A DNA stretch of 64,000 bases. It comes from Prodigiosinella aquatilis. GTDB lineage: Bacteria; Pseudomonadota; Gammaproteobacteria; Enterobacterales; Enterobacteriaceae. Under the pieces are notes generated by a model. That model worked only from the letters and a program-made list of their open reading frames with translations, made no database searches and had not been told where the DNA came from. The DNA is taken from the NCBI GenBank assembly GCA_030388725.1, contig CP128857.1, positions 1,488,001-1,552,000 on the forward strand, in the 5' to 3' direction. Position numbers and translations under genes: made by a program. Positions 1 through 8,159 of this stretch are shown piece after piece (the first letter of the stretch is position 1; the number at the start of each line of letters is the position of its first letter).

Positions 1-59
1 AGTGGTACTGCTGCATGCGGTTTCCTCAGAACACACTGATTCAACTATCTGAAACCTGT

Positions 60-1238
60 TTAGATTCGTTCTACGATCATGGCAATGCCTTGACCCCCAC
101 CGATGCAGAGCGTCGCCAAGCCCAGGTTTTTATCATAACTATGCAAGGCATGAACCAGTGTAACCAATATTCTGGCACCACTCGCGCCAATCGGATGTCC
201 TAACGCAATCGCACCGCCATTGACGTTGACTTTTTCCGGATCAAGTTGCAGCTCACGTTGTACTGCCAGAAACTGAGAGGCAAACGCTTCGTTAGCTTCG
301 ATCAGGTCAAGATCGTGAATACCCATGCCGGCTTTGGTCAATGCCTTTCGGGTCGCCGGAATGGGCCCTAATCCCATGACATCACTGGGAACACCGGCAG
401 AAGCCCAATTTTTGATCCGCGCCAGTGGTGTGATGCCTTGCTTATGCGCCAGAGATTCCGTCATCAGAATCAATGTTGCGGCCGCATCGTTGATACCTGA
501 AGCGTTACCCGCCGTCACAGTGCCATCAGGAGAAAAAGCAGGACGCAGTGCACTTAGTGAATCCCGTGTAGTATCGGCTCGTGGATATTCATCCTGAGCA
601 AATATACGGGTCTGGTTTTTTTGTTTAAGCGTAATGGGAGTAATTTCGGTATTGAATCGTCCATTCTCTATGGCGTATTGAGCCTTCTGTTGTGATGCCA
701 GGGCAACACTATCCTGTTCTTCCCGCGACAGTTGATAGCGGCGGGCAATATTTTCTGCCGTTGTCCCCATATGATAGTCGTTGAAGGCGCACCAGAGTCC
801 GTCCTGAATCATGGAGTCCACCAGCTTACCATTCCCCATACGATATCCTTGACGGGCTTTTTCGAGCAGATAGGGCGCTGCGCTCATATTTTCCATGCCA
901 CCGGTGATACAGACCCGGTTGTCGCCAGCCAGGATGGATTGTGCGCCAAGTACCACCGCTTTGAGCCCGGAACCGCAGACTTTGCTGACGGTAAGCGATG
1001 GGGTTTCAATACTAATCTCTGATGCGATGCTTGCCTGATGGGCAGGATTTTGTCCCAATCCGGCTTGTAGTACATTCCCGAGAATCACTTCATCAATACG
1101 TAGATCGTCGGGTAATGCGCAAAGGCCATCACGGATAGTCGAGGCGGCCATGTCGATAGCGGATGTATTGGCCAGACTACCGGCAAATTTTCCTATTGCG
1201 GTTCTTTTGGCACTGACAATAACGACCGAGTCATGCAT
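60..1238 (-). CDS. atoB: acetyl-CoA C-acetyltransferase (thiolase)
   Basis: Cytosolic thiolase II that cleaves acetoacetyl-CoA with CoA to two acetyl-CoA. It is 392 aa, close to E. coli AtoB (394). The family's catalytic residues are visible: nucleophile Cys88 in KVCGSG, His348 in GHPIG and Cys378 in CIGGGQG. An ATG at 1250 is in frame, but the ATG at 1238 has GGAGG five bases upstream and matches the family N-terminus (HDSVVIVSAKRT), so 1238 was chosen. It overlaps the stop of the preceding CoA-transferase subunit by 8 nt, implying translational coupling. As last gene of a transporter/AtuA/CoA-transferase operon it probably finishes conversion of an acid to acetyl-CoA. The symbol reflects family likeness; the operon is not a simple atoDAEB operon. 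Confidence 0.9.
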   Translation of the reverse strand: MHDSVVIVSAKRTAIGKFAGSLANTSAIDMAASTIRDGLCALPDDLRIDEVILGNVLQAGLGQNPAHQASIASEISIETPSLTVSKVCGSGLKAVVLGAQSILAGDNRVCITGGMENMSAAPYLLEKARQGYRMGNGKLVDSMIQDGLWCAFNDYHMGTTAENIARRYQLSREEQDSVALASQQKAQYAIENGRFNTEITPITLKQKNQTRIFAQDEYPRADTTRDSLSALRPAFSPDGTVTAGNASGINDAAATLILMTESLAHKQGITPLARIKNWASAGVPSDVMGLGPIPATRKALTKAGMGIHDLDLIEANEAFASQFLAVQRELQLDPEKVNVNGGAIALGHPIGASGARILVTLVHALHSYDKNLGLATLCIGGGQGIAMIVERI

Positions 1239-1893
1239 CGCTGCCTCCATTAATTTTCATTGTTTTTAAATCGGTGGAGACAATAAAGGTTGCCTCAGTT
1301 TTTTGACGCACGTTTTCCAGTGTGGTGTGGGGGCTGATTTCACTTAGTACCAATTGCTGATTAATAAAATGGAATACCGCCAGTTCGGTCACGACCATAT
1401 TGACTTTATTCACGGCAGTCAGTGGGTAAATACAGCGTTTCAATAGCTTCGCTTCACCATTTTTTGCACAGTGTTCCATGGCGATGATGACTTTCTTCGC
1501 ACCGACCACCAGATCCATAGCACCACCCATTCCCGGTACCATTTTCCCTGGAACCATCCAGTTGGCGAGGCTGCCATGCTCATCGACCTGTAAGCCACCA
1601 AGTACGCAGATATCCACGTGACCACCGCGGATCAGAGCGAACGAGAACGCGCTGTCGAACATAGCGGCACCAGGTACCATGCCGCAGGGTTGTCCACCGG
1701 CGTCAACCAGGTTTATGTCGGGTTCATCAATCGCACCCAGGCCCAGCAGGCCATTTTCTGACTGGAACGTCACCTGAATATTATCCGCTACATAATTGGC
1801 GACTTTGGTGGGTAAACCGATACCTAAATTAACCACATCGCCATCGTTGAGTTCTAAGGCTACCCGTCGGGCAATGATTGTTTTGGCATCCAT
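1231..1893 (-). CDS. atoA: 3-oxoacid CoA-transferase subunit B
   Basis: Beta subunit of a family I CoA-transferase, which moves CoA from an acyl-CoA donor to a short 3-oxo acid such as acetoacetate. It is 220 aa (E. coli AtoA 216). The catalytic glutamate is Glu46 in the SENGLLG motif. A longer frame runs upstream, but MDAKTIIARR at 1893 is the family start. That ATG overlaps the stop of the alpha subunit in a TAATG junction, so the two subunits are coupled one to one. Its own stop lies inside the start region of the thiolase. The true acid substrate is not fixed by sequence: scoAB/ctfAB enzymes look much the same. Confidence 0.88.
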   Translation of the reverse strand: MDAKTIIARRVALELNDGDVVNLGIGLPTKVANYVADNIQVTFQSENGLLGLGAIDEPDINLVDAGGQPCGMVPGAAMFDSAFSFALIRGGHVDICVLGGLQVDEHGSLANWMVPGKMVPGMGGAMDLVVGAKKVIIAMEHCAKNGEAKLLKRCIYPLTAVNKVNMVVTELAVFHFINQQLVLSEISPHTTLENVRQKTEATFIVSTDLKTMKINGGSDA

Positions 1894-2549
1894 TATTGCT
1901 CTCCTACATAAAGATGATCGACGAGCGCCGCTGGCGTAATAATGCACTCTGGCGATAATTGACCAACGGGAATAATCTGTTCGCACTGGGCGATAACTTT
2001 ATTTGCCGCCAAAGCAATAAGAGGATTAAAGTTGCGAGCAGTCAGGTGATAAATAATATTTCCGCTGGTGTCGGCAATGCTGGCCTGAATAATGGCCAGA
2101 TCTGCTTTTAAAGGCAGTTCCAATAAATAAGTGATACCGTTTATGGTTATTTTCTGTTTATTGTCTTCAACGATAGTACCCACGCCGGTGGGGGTCAGAA
2201 ATCCTCCTAAGCCTGCACCGCCGCTGCGTATACGCTCAGCCAGCGTTCCCTGGGGAACCAGCTCCACCTCCATTTCACCAGCAATCATTCTGCGACCCGT
2301 TTCAGGATTGGTGCCAATATGTGAGGCGATGACTTTTTTGACCTGTCCACTGGCAATAAGCGGGCCTACGCCAGTATCAATAAATCCGGTATCGTTACCG
2401 ATAATAGTTAAATCTGTGACATGGGATCGAATAATCTCGTTGACTAATAGTGTCGGTGTTCCAATCCCCATAAAACCACCGAACATAATTGTCATTCCGT
2501 CATACAGACAGGAGCGGAAATAGCTTGCATCAATGAGTTTGCTATTCAT
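1893..2549 (-). CDS. atoD: 3-oxoacid CoA-transferase subunit A
   Basis: Alpha subunit of the same family I CoA-transferase, 218 aa (E. coli AtoD 220). The glycine-rich CoA-binding stretches are present: GGFMGIGTP near residue 25 and GGAGLGGFLTPTGVGT near residue 110. A TTG at 2567 would add six residues. The ATG at 2549 (MNSKLIDA) fits the family better and has a GGAA tract 9 nt upstream. A 160 bp gap holding an ERIC-like repeat separates it from the AtuA-type genes upstream, so co-transcription with them is likely but not certain. Confidence 0.88.
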   Translation of the reverse strand: MNSKLIDASYFRSCLYDGMTIMFGGFMGIGTPTLLVNEIIRSHVTDLTIIGNDTGFIDTGVGPLIASGQVKKVIASHIGTNPETGRRMIAGEMEVELVPQGTLAERIRSGGAGLGGFLTPTGVGTIVEDNKQKITINGITYLLELPLKADLAIIQASIADTSGNIIYHLTARNFNPLIALAANKVIAQCEQIIPVGQLSPECIITPAALVDHLYVGEQ

Positions 2550-2711
2550 TGTGTTAAATTCCAGCAATAATGGTTAATAGAAAACCTATACCCAATACAT
2601 TTCATGTTGCAGGAAGGCGGCAATTTAATAACCAGAGTAAATAATTCGCCTTCAACGAGAAATATGATGGGTATATGGCGGATAAATAATTACCCGCTGA
2701 TTAAATAATAA
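2550..2711. other. intra-operon spacer containing a repeat
   Basis: This 162 bp gap inside an otherwise overlapping gene set has no plausible ORF. It is mostly filled by a TATACCC-ended inverted repeat (see the repeat at 2587-2675). Confidence 0.6.
2587..2675. repeat. short ERIC-like palindromic element
   Basis: The ends are inverted copies: TATACCC at 2587-2593 and GGGTATA at 2669-2675. The left arm continues with GTTGCAGGAAGGCGGCAA, the same string found near the left end of the full ERIC element at 55954-56080, and the right arm carries the related TTCAACGAGAAATATGATGG. The ERIC centre is missing, so this is an internally deleted copy of about 89 bp. Transcribed, it would fold into a long hairpin between the AtuA-type genes and the CoA-transferase genes. 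Confidence 0.7.
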
Positions 2712-3014
2712 TTAAATATCAATATCGAGCATGGCGGAACTTAATCCTTTACCGTGCATATCCAATGCCAAAGAGCGGGTGACACCACCACCCAATGCGC
2801 CATACATAACAAAATTAAGCGCACTGATTTCCGGTAATTCATAACGGATAACATCGCCTTGAACAATATCTTTAAACCATTCTTTTACCTTTTCGGTGGT
2901 GACGCTATTTTTCAGTAGCTCATAATCTTCATCACGATAAGCAATCAGGGATATATTGGACGTATTGCCTTTATCTCCGGTTCGCGAGTGTGCAATGTGG
3001 CGTAATTTCATCAT
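2712..3014 (-). CDS. AtuA C-terminal-like small protein
   Basis: A 100 aa protein matching the roughly 100-residue domain that follows DUF1446 in AtuA-family proteins. Typical features are RTGDKGNTSNIS near residue 12 and the glycine-rich YGALGGGVTRSLALDMHGK toward the C-terminus. No signal peptide or membrane segment. Its start overlaps the stop of the large AtuA-domain gene (ATGATGA), so both are coupled and probably form one complex. A GGAG lies 5 nt before the ATG at 3014; the next codon is also ATG (3011). The biochemical role of this domain is not known to me. Confidence 0.8.
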   Translation of the reverse strand: MMKLRHIAHSRTGDKGNTSNISLIAYRDEDYELLKNSVTTEKVKEWFKDIVQGDVIRYELPEISALNFVMYGALGGGVTRSLALDMHGKGLSSAMLDIDI

Positions 3015-4351
3015 TTAATCTCCAGATAATTAATGGCGGGAATAACCAGCGAACGTGCCAGCAATGTTGAATCCATCGCCAGAATTTCTTTTACCGATTT
3101 ATTTACGCCACCACCACCAGCCGGACCATTGGTATAAAGCGTTTCTATTTCATTACCGACTTTGATGGCTTCACTTCTGGATGAACATCTGGCGGCAACG
3201 CGGGCCCGCACTTCGTAAGGCTGATGGCCTTGAGAACGAGCAGGTCCGTGCAGGGCATCAATCCCAATAAGATCAAAACGTATTTCCTGTGGTGCAAAAT
3301 GGCACAGTGTGAAGCGTCTTTTTACAATTTCCAGCGCTAGCTGGCCACGAGCGACTGCTCCGGGACCAGCATAAGAAATTTCACCTTCGCCGATATAACC
3401 ATCTTGATAACCAACTGAGACTTTTAATGTTTCTGTCCTTTTGCGTCCGGTCGCCCCATGAATACAGACTCGGTTTTCTCCATCCTGAGTGAAATGAACA
3501 CGACTGAAATCGGCAGTGACATCCGGTGTGATATAGCTGTCGGGTCGATGGATTTCATAAAGTAACTGTTCCTTGCAGGTATTTACGCAAACGTAGCCAC
3601 CGGAACCGTCAACCTTGGTGATGACTGCATTTCCATCGTCACTGATCTCGGCTATTGGAAATCCAAGGCGTTCCAGATTGGGAATATCTTTGAATCCTGG
3701 GTCGGCATAGTAACCACCGGTAATTTGCCCGGCGCATTCAAGCAGATGTCCAATACACGTGCCTTTACCCAGATGATCCCAATCATCGGCAGTCCAGCCG
3801 AATTCGTACATCATGGGTGCCAGGAATAACGAGGGGTCGGCAACGCGGCCGGCAATAATAATGTCGGCATCTTGACGCAGTGCGTCAACCAGCGCGTCAG
3901 TCCCAAGATAAGCGTTGGCCGAAATAATATCTTTACCACATCTGGAAATGGGTTCACCAATGTCATCCAGCCGGGAATCCACTAGCAGCAATTGGGCATA
4001 GACGTCATCACCAGTGATGACGGCAATTTTTAACTGCCGGGCACCCAGTTCTCGGGCGATTTCCAGTACCCGCTGACCAGCAGACACCGGATTGGCAGAC
4101 CCCATATTAGTGATGATCTTGATGCCTTTTTCCAGACACTGTGGCAACACGGCATACATTCTGTTTGCCAGCAATTCGTTATAACCCTTGTTCGGATCTT
4201 GTCGTTTTTGTTTTTGACCAATGGCAATCGTGCGCTCTGCCAGACATTCGAAAATCAGATAATCAATATTTCCTTTTTCTGCCAATTCGACAGCGGGTTC
4301 GATGCGATCTCCGGCATAACCGGCGCCTGAACCAATACGGATGGTTTTCAT
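3011..4351 (-). CDS. AtuA-family (DUF1446) protein
   Basis: A 446 aa cytosolic protein of the acyclic terpene utilisation AtuA/DUF1446 family. The start at 4351 (MKTIRIGSGAGYAGDR) is the family N-terminus; a longer frame to 4435 adds an unconserved leader. Landmarks are GSGAGYAGDR (7-16), YLIFECLAERT, IITNMGSANP, ITGDDVYAQ and a C-terminal NGPAGGGGVNKS. AtuA is known from the Pseudomonas citronellol/geraniol cluster but its reaction is not established to my knowledge. Here it sits beside a CitMHS carrier and CoA-transferase/thiolase genes, with none of the other Atu genes in view, so terpene catabolism is not implied. Inference: it acts on the imported acid before CoA transfer. Confidence 0.82.
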   Translation of the reverse strand: MKTIRIGSGAGYAGDRIEPAVELAEKGNIDYLIFECLAERTIAIGQKQKRQDPNKGYNELLANRMYAVLPQCLEKGIKIITNMGSANPVSAGQRVLEIARELGARQLKIAVITGDDVYAQLLLVDSRLDDIGEPISRCGKDIISANAYLGTDALVDALRQDADIIIAGRVADPSLFLAPMMYEFGWTADDWDHLGKGTCIGHLLECAGQITGGYYADPGFKDIPNLERLGFPIAEISDDGNAVITKVDGSGGYVCVNTCKEQLLYEIHRPDSYITPDVTADFSRVHFTQDGENRVCIHGATGRKRTETLKVSVGYQDGYIGEGEISYAGPGAVARGQLALEIVKRRFTLCHFAPQEIRFDLIGIDALHGPARSQGHQPYEVRARVAARCSSRSEAIKVGNEIETLYTNGPAGGGGVNKSVKEILAMDSTLLARSLVIPAINYLEIK

Positions 4352-4400
4352 ACAACACCTTATCGTTAAGTTTACAAGTATATTTTTCAAGTAGTTACGG

Positions 4401-5720
4401 TTACCAGGGGAATACGCCCGTGAGAACGCAGGCAAGCGTCATGGTGATGCTGGCACCCCAAAGTACCGGGATAGCGAACTTCTGGTGATCGGCCAGATCG
4501 ACTCCCGCCAGACTGACAAGCAAGAACGTTGCCGGCGTTAGCGGGCTAACGGGAAAACCGGTGGTCATTTGTCCCATAACTGAAGCTTGCGCGACCTGAA
4601 TGGACGGAATACCCAACATGTTTACGGTATGTGCGATAACCGGCATGATGCCGAAATAGTAGGAATCAGGGTCGAATATCAAGCTCAGCGGCATGGAAAT
4701 TATGCCGATAATGAATGGAATATGAGAGGCAAAGGACGCAGGAATAAAGTCAACCGCTGTATGGGACATGGCTTTCAGCATACCGGTGCCGCCCATAATC
4801 CCGGTAAACGCACCAGCGGCGAAAAGAATACTGGCCATCATCAAGGCGGCTTTGGCATGCGCATTGATGCGTTCTTTCTGCATTTCAACATTGGGATAGT
4901 TAAACATCAGCGCCAGGGTCAGCGCGATCATGAACGCCACTGTCGGTGATATTTTAGTGAACACCATGGTACCGATAACGCAGATGACCAGTGTGATGTT
5001 AATCCAAAACATATGAGGGCGACGCAGCGCTTTTTCCGCGTCGGTAAGCTCCTTTACATGGTTGGTGTGATGGTCCCCGGTATCGGTGGCGCTAAAGCCA
5101 TTACTGGATAGTCCCAGACGTTTTTGCTCTTTCTTCCCCCAGTAGTAACCCATGCCTACCATAAAAGTTAAACCACAAATTTGGGCAGGAATCAGCGGGA
5201 TAAACAGATCATGTGTGGAGATGTTCAACGCGGCGGAAGCCCGGATCATTGGTCCGGTCCACGGAAGAAAATTTACCCCGGCACTCAGGGCGGTAATACC
5301 GACCAGTATGCGTTTGTCCATGCCGAGTTTATTAAACAGTGGCAGCATAGCGGGAATGGTGATCAGAAATGTGACGGCACCGTTACCATCCAGATGCGCC
5401 ATCAGGGCCAGTACGCCAGTACCAATGATAATTTTGACCGGGTTGGTCCCGACGATACGCAATATTCCCCGAATAATGGGGTCGAACATACCCGCGTCAG
5501 TGACAACACCAAAAAAAGTGATGGCAAATACAAACATGGCGGCCATCGGTGCTAGTTTAGTTATTCCGTCAACGACATATTTCGCGGTATCTGTTCCACT
5601 ACCGGCAATCAAGGCACCAATAACTGGGATAACAATTAATGCCACCAGCGGTGACATTTTCTTTGTCATAATAAAAAACAGTAATGTGGCTATAGTTAGC
5701 ACACCGATTAAAGCCAACAT
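4401..5720 (-). CDS. CitMHS-family carboxylate transporter
   Basis: A 439 aa inner-membrane carrier with about 11-12 hydrophobic segments, of the CitMHS family (Bacillus CitM and CitH, which import metal-citrate complexes with protons). Conserved stretches include MAHLDGNGAVTFLITIPA near residue 110, NFLPWTGPMIRA near 155, FDPDSYYFGIMPV near 350 and the C-terminal TGFPVSPLTPATFLL. AGGAG lies 5 nt before the ATG. It is first in the operon; the AtuA-family gene follows after 49 nt. The substrate may be citrate or another di/tricarboxylate and cannot be read from sequence. The divergent LysR gene 640 bp away is the likely local regulator. Confidence 0.87.
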   Translation of the reverse strand: MLALIGVLTIATLLFFIMTKKMSPLVALIVIPVIGALIAGSGTDTAKYVVDGITKLAPMAAMFVFAITFFGVVTDAGMFDPIIRGILRIVGTNPVKIIIGTGVLALMAHLDGNGAVTFLITIPAMLPLFNKLGMDKRILVGITALSAGVNFLPWTGPMIRASAALNISTHDLFIPLIPAQICGLTFMVGMGYYWGKKEQKRLGLSSNGFSATDTGDHHTNHVKELTDAEKALRRPHMFWINITLVICVIGTMVFTKISPTVAFMIALTLALMFNYPNVEMQKERINAHAKAALMMASILFAAGAFTGIMGGTGMLKAMSHTAVDFIPASFASHIPFIIGIISMPLSLIFDPDSYYFGIMPVIAHTVNMLGIPSIQVAQASVMGQMTTGFPVSPLTPATFLLVSLAGVDLADHQKFAIPVLWGASITMTLACVLTGVFPW

Positions 5721-6360
5721 AAATACTCCTATATTTATTACTTGTTATAGGGCTGTGTGATTGTAGAATTTTCTTTATTCAATCGTTTATTTGCCAATAT
5801 ATCCGTCATTTCTCCCGTTGCAGATGTGTTGGCGCTCCTTTTCATGGATCTTGCCCTTTATCGGTCGTGTGGACCCGCGTTCAAATCTGCTTCAGTAGAT
5901 TTTCCACTCCAGTCCCTGATGTGCATACATTCATGGGGATTTCCTTAGTTGCCACTTGTCTGCATCGTGAAATAGGCAATTAACGTGAAAGGTTATTAAC
6001 CCAGAGTGTTGTGTTTTTTTGCTGGGTATTTTTTACCATTGGTATGCCTGAAGTGCTAACTCGTAATCCTTATGAATCTATTCGATAATTTAATGGGTTT
6101 GTTTTATTCGTAATATTTATTGATTTGTTTGTTTAATTGATAAGTTATTAACTAACTGTTTTCTATGATTGTTATTGTGTTTTTTTTGACTGAGTTATTT
6201 TGCTTTTGTGATGTCGGCTTTAAGTTGCTATAAGAAATAAAAAAATAATCAAAATAATAAATGTAAATAAATGAGGGCTTGATCATAAAAATAAATAAAT
6301 AGCCTTGTTGATGGTGCTTTTACACTATTTATTACAGGTGGGTTTTCTTGCGAGGGTATT
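5721..6360. promoter_or_regulatory. long AT-rich divergent intergenic region
   Basis: This 640 bp region separates the CitMHS operon (minus) from the LysR gene (plus). The half nearest LysR (about 6060-6330) is very AT-rich. It must hold both promoters and probably LysR operators, but I could not pick out a convincing T-N11-A operator or a full CRP site; only isolated TGTGA half-sites (near 5756 and 6206) are seen. A 63-codon ORF at 5757-5948 has no recognisable features and was left out. Confidence 0.5.
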
Positions 6361-7281
6361 ATGAACTTATCAATTAAACAGCTCAGAGCGTTTATGGTAT
6401 TGACGGAAACGGACAGTTTTACCCGGGCGGCTCAACGAGTTAATCTTTCTCAACCGGCGTTCAGTGCATTGATTGCCAGCCTGGAAGAAGATGTGGGATA
6501 TCGTTTATTCGATAGGGATACACGTAAAGTACAGTTGAATGCGGATGGAATTCATTTTATTGAGATCGCCCGTCGATTGATGCAAATGCATGATGATGCC
6601 GTCAGCGAAATAAAATCGCACGCCACAGGTTATAAAGGAAAAGTCGTTTTAGCCGTATTGCCGTCTTTGGCTGTTGAATGGCTTCCTCAGGTGCTTACGC
6701 AATATCATCATGCTTATCCGAAAATCAAGGTGGAATTAATTGATACGCAATGGGATCGTTGTCTAAAAGCCATATTGGATGGTCAGGCTGATTTGGCGTT
6801 GACAGCGGGTGAACCTTCATCAGAAACATTCAGTTCTCGTATGCTGTTTGCCGATAGCTTTTACCTTATCTGTCATAAGGACCATTCACTGGCACAGCAC
6901 AGTTTGGTGTCGATAGCGGAAATTAAAGATTGGGCCTTTATCGGTTTTTCCAAGGGAACCAGTATCCGGCAATATACCGATCAGTTAGCCGAACCAGAAG
7001 GATTCAACTATGTGCTTGAAGTCAGACAGTTGACGACGATGATGGGATTAGTGGCGGCTAGCTATGGTATTAGTATTGTTACGGGATTGACATTGTTTCA
7101 GTTTCAGCATCCTGATATTGCAATTATCCCGTTCAGAGATCTGTCGCTGAGACGCGGAATTTATCTGGTGACAGACAAGGAGCGACAACTCTCAATTTGT
7201 GCCAGGGAGTGCTATGACTTTCTTCAGGCCAGGGCGGAAGGTGTTGGGTATGAGCTTGAAACGCGCTTGACTCGGGCCTGA
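6361..7281 (+). CDS. LysR-family transcriptional regulator
   Basis: A 306 aa LysR-type regulator. The N-terminal winged helix-turn-helix is clear (MNLSIKQLRAFMVL, then TRAAQRVNLSQPAFSALIASLEE at about 20-42), followed by a periplasmic-binding-protein-like effector domain (from about residue 90). AGGG lies 4 nt before the ATG. It is divergent from the CitMHS/AtuA/CoA-transferase operon and is the obvious candidate for its ligand-responsive control; that link rests on position only. The 3' end converges on ypfN with 13 bp between the stops. Confidence 0.88.
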   Translation: MNLSIKQLRAFMVLTETDSFTRAAQRVNLSQPAFSALIASLEEDVGYRLFDRDTRKVQLNADGIHFIEIARRLMQMHDDAVSEIKSHATGYKGKVVLAVLPSLAVEWLPQVLTQYHHAYPKIKVELIDTQWDRCLKAILDGQADLALTAGEPSSETFSSRMLFADSFYLICHKDHSLAQHSLVSIAEIKDWAFIGFSKGTSIRQYTDQLAEPEGFNYVLEVRQLTTMMGLVAASYGISIVTGLTLFQFQHPDIAIIPFRDLSLRRGIYLVTDKERQLSICARECYDFLQARAEGVGYELETRLTRA

Positions 7282-7311
7282 AGGATGCGCCGTATCAGGG
7301 TTTTTTTTGTG
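7269..7311 (+). terminator. weak terminator-like sequence after LysR gene
   Basis: A short CCTGA/TCAGG stem is followed by T8 at 7301-7308, just past the LysR stop. The stem is only five pairs with a long loop, and the T run is also the lysine-rich C-terminal coding of ypfN on the other strand, so function is uncertain. Confidence 0.35.
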
Positions 7312-7483
7312 GCCAGTCGTCGTCTTCATCCCATTTATCGTTGTTATCACGATGGGGTGGGATTTCAGGTTTGTCGTTCAAAAAAGATTTGTGGTCAACA
7401 CGCCGTAATTCTTTGATACCATTGAGTATTACTCCCAGCAGGAACACCAGAATGATCCACCAATAGTCAGCCAGCCATGCCAT
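7295..7483 (-). CDS. ypfN: YpfN family small membrane protein (UPF0370)
   Basis: A 62 aa protein with one N-terminal membrane helix (YWWIILVFLLGVILN) followed by a charged tail with KPEIPPHRDNNDKW and DEDDDWPQKK, matching E. coli YpfN throughout. The ATG at 7483 (MAWLADYWW) was chosen over 7495 because it matches E. coli and has GAGG about 6 nt upstream. Only one base separates it from the peptidase gene, making it last in the yffB-dapE-peptidase-ypfN operon. Function unknown. Confidence 0.88.
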   Translation of the reverse strand: MAWLADYWWIILVFLLGVILNGIKELRRVDHKSFLNDKPEIPPHRDNNDKWDEDDDWPQKKP

Positions 7484-7484
7484 G

Positions 7485-8159
7485 TTATACCTCATCGATA
7501 CGGGTGATAAAGCGGGTAAAAAGTTGTGGCAGATGTTTATTCAGCCACTGATAGCCAGCTATCTCTTCCCCGTGCCAGGATTCACGGATAACTGCTGGCG
7601 TTAACTGCGCCATCGCTACTCGCGCTAACGGTAAATAACTGATATGCCAAGGCTCAACCGCAACACCGCCATGATCATGCGCGTAAGGCCGATAAAACCC
7701 GAATAGCGGCATATGTGAGTCCAACCAGTCACTCAACGTAGAGAAATATCCGCCAGTTTCGTACTCCCAGGGCTCCAGTTGCAGTGTTTGCCCCGAAGGA
7801 AGCCGGTCAGGATCGTAGATATCCAGATCGCTGCCCCAGTGATGCCGACTGCCACCTGGCAATGCGGACCAGCGCAGTATCGCTTCACAGCGGTCACCCT
7901 CACTTAACGTGAGGGCATCCAACGGCTGATTGTCTTTATCCAGTAACGGCCGCAGACCGGTAAATTTTCCGTTCCAGATCTGTTGCTGACGCCCGAAGTC
8001 ACGAAAGGTACTCGCTGGCTGGAGATTAAAGCCATCCTGCCGGGCCGCCTGTTGCATGGACTTAAAAGCGATAACGGCTTCCGGTTGCAAACGGTGTTGA
8101 CCTGTCAGAGTGACCAGATGCCCATCATTCTTGCCTGTCAGCATGGCCGACGTAATCAT
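7485..8159 (-). CDS. M15-family (VanY-type) D-alanyl-D-alanine carboxypeptidase
   Basis: A 224 aa protein with zinc-peptidase motifs of family M15: SRHHWGSDLDIYD (zinc His and Asp) and EPWHISYLP (catalytic Glu, third zinc His), preceded by ASTFRDFGRQQQIW. VanY/DacB-type enzymes remove the terminal D-Ala from peptidoglycan stems. No N-terminal signal peptide is apparent, so cytosolic action on precursors, or non-classical export, is possible. The ATG at 8159 overlaps the dapE stop in ATGA, implying coupling to dapE, which supplies diaminopimelate for the same peptide stem. Confidence 0.85.
   Translation of the reverse strand: MITSAMLTGKNDGHLVTLTGQHRLQPEAVIAFKSMQQAARQDGFNLQPASTFRDFGRQQQIWNGKFTGLRPLLDKDNQPLDALTLSEGDRCEAILRWSALPGGSRHHWGSDLDIYDPDRLPSGQTLQLEPWEYETGGYFSTLSDWLDSHMPLFGFYRPYAHDHGGVAVEPWHISYLPLARVAMAQLTPAVIRESWHGEEIAGYQWLNKHLPQLFTRFITRIDEV

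Noticed and set aside
5152..5760. 202-codon plus-strand ORF opposite the CitMHS gene
   Set aside because: It is a frame shadow of a clear membrane transporter on the other strand, rich in Pro/Ile/Thr from antisense reading, with no family features.
5757..5948. 63-codon ORF in the CitMHS/LysR gap
   Set aside because: No ribosome-binding site or recognisable sequence; more likely promoter DNA.
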